Positions 62,024 through 64,000 of a stretch of DNA of 64,000 nt are shown in pieces. The stretch comes from Mycobacterium sp. E2733 (GTDB lineage Bacteria > Actinomycetota > Actinomycetes > Mycobacteriales > Mycobacteriaceae). The translations under genes were made by a program, and so were the position numbers. Numbering within the stretch: the stretch's first letter is position 1; every line of letters starts with the position of its first letter. A model generated the notes under the pieces. That model saw only the letters and a list, made by a program, of their open reading frames with translations, searched no databases and was not told the DNA's origin. The stretch is from positions 95,127 to 159,126 of the forward strand of contig NZ_LZJZ01000092.1 in NCBI RefSeq assembly GCF_001667585.1. Direction: 5' to 3'.

Positions 62024-62773
62024 GTGCCACAACAACAACCGCTTTATCTGCTGGCGGACAGCCAGCTGCTGTTCTGGAAGCGGCGGGAGCGACTACTCCT
62101 CGAGGGAGCACTCGGCGGATTGGCGCGCGACACACCGGTTTGCGCGGCCTATATCGGTGCCTCCAACGGGGATCGTCCCGAGTACTACGAGATCTTCGAG
62201 GCGGCAATGGATGCGATTGGAATCACCGATCGCCGCATGATCGATTCGTCTTTCGGCCCCGGCGATCGCGCCTTTCTCGATCGTGCCCGCTTGATCGTCC
62301 TCGCGGGCGGCGATGTGCGACTCGGCTGGGACACGTTCGAGAAAACCGGCATGAAGGACGTGATCGTGCGCAGACACGCCCAAGGAGCGGTCCTCGTGGG
62401 TATCTCGGCCGGCGCAGTCCAGCTCGGACGCCATGGAATCGTCGAGACGCCGGATCCTTGCGTGTCCGAGCTACTCGATGTGTTCGATCTCGTCCCGATG
62501 GTCATCGACGCGCACGACGAGCGGGGCGGGTGGGCGCGGCTGTCGCGGACCGTTGAACAGCTGGCGGGATCGACCACGGGGCTCGGTATCCCATCCGGTG
62601 GCGGAGTCATCGTGCACGTGGACGGCACGATCGACCCTCTCCGACGTCCCGCGCACGCCTTCCGCTTCGAGGGCGGTCGCGTCACGCACTCCCTGTTACG
62701 TGCCGACACGTCAGCCTCGGTTTCGACTGCCCAACGTAGGGATACGCTGGATTTCGGGCGAGGATCACGTTAA
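62024..62773 (+). CDS. Peptidase S51 family (cyanophycinase/dipeptidase E-like)
   Basis: GTG 62024, four bases after the giant gene stop, gives 249 residues. CAAYIGASNGD near the start, VLAGGDVRLGWDTFEKTG and the nucleophile elbow VGISAGAVQLGRHG with the Ser are S51 landmarks; GLGIPSGGGVIVHVDG closes the domain. Known members cleave cyanophycin or aspartyl dipeptides. The lack of its own promoter gap suggests co-translation with the giant regulator. The substrate is unknown. Confidence 0.8.
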   Translation: MPQQQPLYLLADSQLLFWKRRERLLLEGALGGLARDTPVCAAYIGASNGDRPEYYEIFEAAMDAIGITDRRMIDSSFGPGDRAFLDRARLIVLAGGDVRLGWDTFEKTGMKDVIVRRHAQGAVLVGISAGAVQLGRHGIVETPDPCVSELLDVFDLVPMVIDAHDERGGWARLSRTVEQLAGSTTGLGIPSGGGVIVHVDGTIDPLRRPAHAFRFEGGRVTHSLLRADTSASVSTAQRRDTLDFGRGSR

Positions 62774-62790
62774 GTCATGTGGGAGGGGTG

Positions 62791-64000
62791 GTGGAAACCG
62801 TACTCGGTGTGTCGATGACACCCACGACAGTTCATATGGTCTTGGTCGAAGGGGAACACGCCGGTGGCGCCACGGTGGACACGGACAAGTTTGAGGTCCC
62901 CGCCGCCATGGGTGGGGCGCATCCGCCCGCGCCCCCTCAAGTCGTCTCGGCAATTCTGGGAACGCGGGAAGGAACCGCCGAAAGCGGCTGCCAGTTGGCT
63001 TCGATCGGGGTGACCTGGACGGATCCAACCGACGCCGCTGTGCTTCGCGACTTGCTCGCCGATCAGAAGCTCGAAAAAGTCATGCTGGTCTCGGCCTTTC
63101 TAGCCGCGGCCGCGTTGACCCAGACGGTGGGTAACACGACCCGGTACGCGCAAACCGCCCTGTTGTTCGTGGAGCCGTCCACCGCGACGATGGCAGTGGT
63201 ACACACCGCCGACGGTTCGGTCACCGGTGTACTTCGACGAGACCTCCCGGATGACGACTATGAGGCAGTAGCCGCATTGACGGCGCTGGCCGCTGGAGCA
63301 GAAGCGATGGATCCGCGGCCGGACGGTTTGTTCGTCGTCGGCTCTGACGGCGTCGACATCGCCGCAATCAGGGCGCAGTTGCAGGCGGCCAGCTCCCTTA
63401 TCGTGAGCACACCGGAGGAGCCGGAGCTGGCGCTGGCCAGGGGTGCGGCACTGGCATCGGCGAATCCGCCATTGTTTTCGTCCTCGACAGCAGCAATTGC
63501 TTACGCGCAAGATCCCGGCACTCGTGAGGTCATCCCGAACGCATTGCTTCTCGGCTACGCCGGTGCTTCTGCCCCCGCCGGAGGTAGCGGCGAAGCGTTG
63601 GCCTATAGCGCTGTCCCGGAAGAAGCCGGCGTCACAACCGCTCGCGCATTTGGCACCGGCGCCCATCCCATGTTTGACGACGACGACTTGCTAAGCAGTC
63701 CACGAACCGGCTCGGCCGCCGCACCGAGCGAGCAGCGCGCCACCCGGCCGTTTCTCGTGGCGATGAGCGTGTTGGGGTTGTTTGTCGGCGGCATCCTGGC
63801 CCTCGTCATCGCGCTGGCGATCGCCATTCGACCGCACGTCGACACGCGGCCACAAATCGGCGCAAGAGCCGTCGCCCCGGCTGCCCCGGCACCGCCGCCT
63901 TCGGCTCCTGCCCCTAAACCGAGCGCACCCGCCCGTTCATCGGGCTCTCCTCACTTTGACCGGTGGCAAGTTTTGGCGTGTTGGTTTTTGATCGCTCAGC
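62791..64000 (+). CDS. DUF7159 family membrane protein, 3' end outside window
   Basis: The frame opens at GTG 62791 (or GTG 62788) after GGGAGGGG and stays open to the window edge, 403 codons. VLGVSMTPTTVHMVLVEGE is the start of mycobacterial DUF7159 proteins, which have an actin/Hsp70-like N-terminal fold; FVEPSTATMAVV and LFVVGSDGVDIAAI continue it. One membrane helix (FLVAMSVLGLFVGGILALVIALAIAI, in pieces) is near residues 318-345, followed by an Ala/Pro-rich outer tail. After about 63943 the predicted residues turn Trp/Phe/Cys-rich and the DNA becomes T-rich, so the tail may be interrupted there. Confidence 0.78.
   Translation, partial: METVLGVSMTPTTVHMVLVEGEHAGGATVDTDKFEVPAAMGGAHPPAPPQVVSAILGTREGTAESGCQLASIGVTWTDPTDAAVLRDLLADQKLEKVMLVSAFLAAAALTQTVGNTTRYAQTALLFVEPSTATMAVVHTADGSVTGVLRRDLPDDDYEAVAALTALAAGAEAMDPRPDGLFVVGSDGVDIAAIRAQLQAASSLIVSTPEEPELALARGAALASANPPLFSSSTAAIAYAQDPGTREVIPNALLLGYAGASAPAGGSGEALAYSAVPEEAGVTTARAFGTGAHPMFDDDDLLSSPRTGSAAAPSEQRATRPFLVAMSVLGLFVGGILALVIALAIAIRPHVDTRPQIGARAVAPAAPAPPPSAPAPKPSAPARSSGSPHFDRWQVLACWFLIAQ

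Noticed and set aside
1..64000. tRNA, rRNA or CRISPR loci
   Set aside because: No T-loop/anticodon patterns, rRNA segments or short regular repeats were found by eye; a tRNAscan or Infernal run would be decisive.

Overview
The window is high-GC actinobacterial DNA and almost certainly comes from a slow-growing Mycobacterium, probably close to the M. avium complex or the M. kansasii group. The evidence is an LpqH-type 19 kDa lipoprotein, PknH-type sensor-domain lipoproteins, F420-dependent LLM and Ddn-type enzymes, LCM-type methyltransferases, a DUF7159 protein, and a haloalkane dehalogenase that closely resembles my recollection of DhmA of M. avium. From memory, the genes yjcE-like (1544), sseB (7470), an Rv2293c-like nucleosidase (8328), an Rv2294-like aminotransferase (20375), a dehalogenase (22422), an Rv2297-like protein (24278), htpG (34769) and an Rv2302-like protein (34449) fall in broadly the same order as in M. 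tuberculosis Rv2287-Rv2302. The block here is stretched by accessory catabolic genes.

1-9206: a partial TetR gene with an operator-like palindrome, a DUF1707 membrane protein, a chagasin-type lipoprotein, a CPA1 Na+/H+ antiporter, an AAA ATPase, a mannosyltransferase-like GT4 enzyme, a chained three-gene unit (DapB-like oxidoreductase, 54-aa ORF, membrane protein), SseB and a nucleosidase. 9348-12535: a tight four-gene catabolic operon (hydrolase, SDR, LLM oxidoreductase, unknown). 12619-21583: lipoprotein, SDR, hydrolase, cytochrome P450 with its TetR regulator, a 36-aa microprotein coupled to an AveC-like membrane protein, an LLM enzyme, a DapB-like remnant, an intact DapB-like gene and an aminotransferase. 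21580-34664: DUF2652, dehalogenase, CysQ-like phosphatase, thiolase, transporters (including an NRAMP-related protein coupled to a PRC/MgtE_N/CBS protein), lipoproteins and a frameshifted Excalibur gene. 34769-46618: HtpG, thioesterase/acyl-CoA ligase pair, VIT protein, two Gly/Pro-rich secreted proteins, methyltransferases, a Ddn-like protein, YihY and small DUF proteins.

46638-64000 is the most striking part. A SpoIIE phosphatase/kinase fusion and a STAS protein form a partner-switching module. It is divergent from a 12.4-kb gene for a 4121-residue regulator. That protein has, in order, a BTAD DNA-binding region, a class III cyclase with its catalytic residues present, a signalling AAA ATPase, a TPR-like helical region, and then one half-unit plus ten full units (268-272 aa each) of paired SnoaL/NTF2-like domains, about 21 domains in all. 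A peptidase S51 gene follows after four bases, then a DUF7159 gene that runs off the window. I saw no rRNA, tRNA or CRISPR array.
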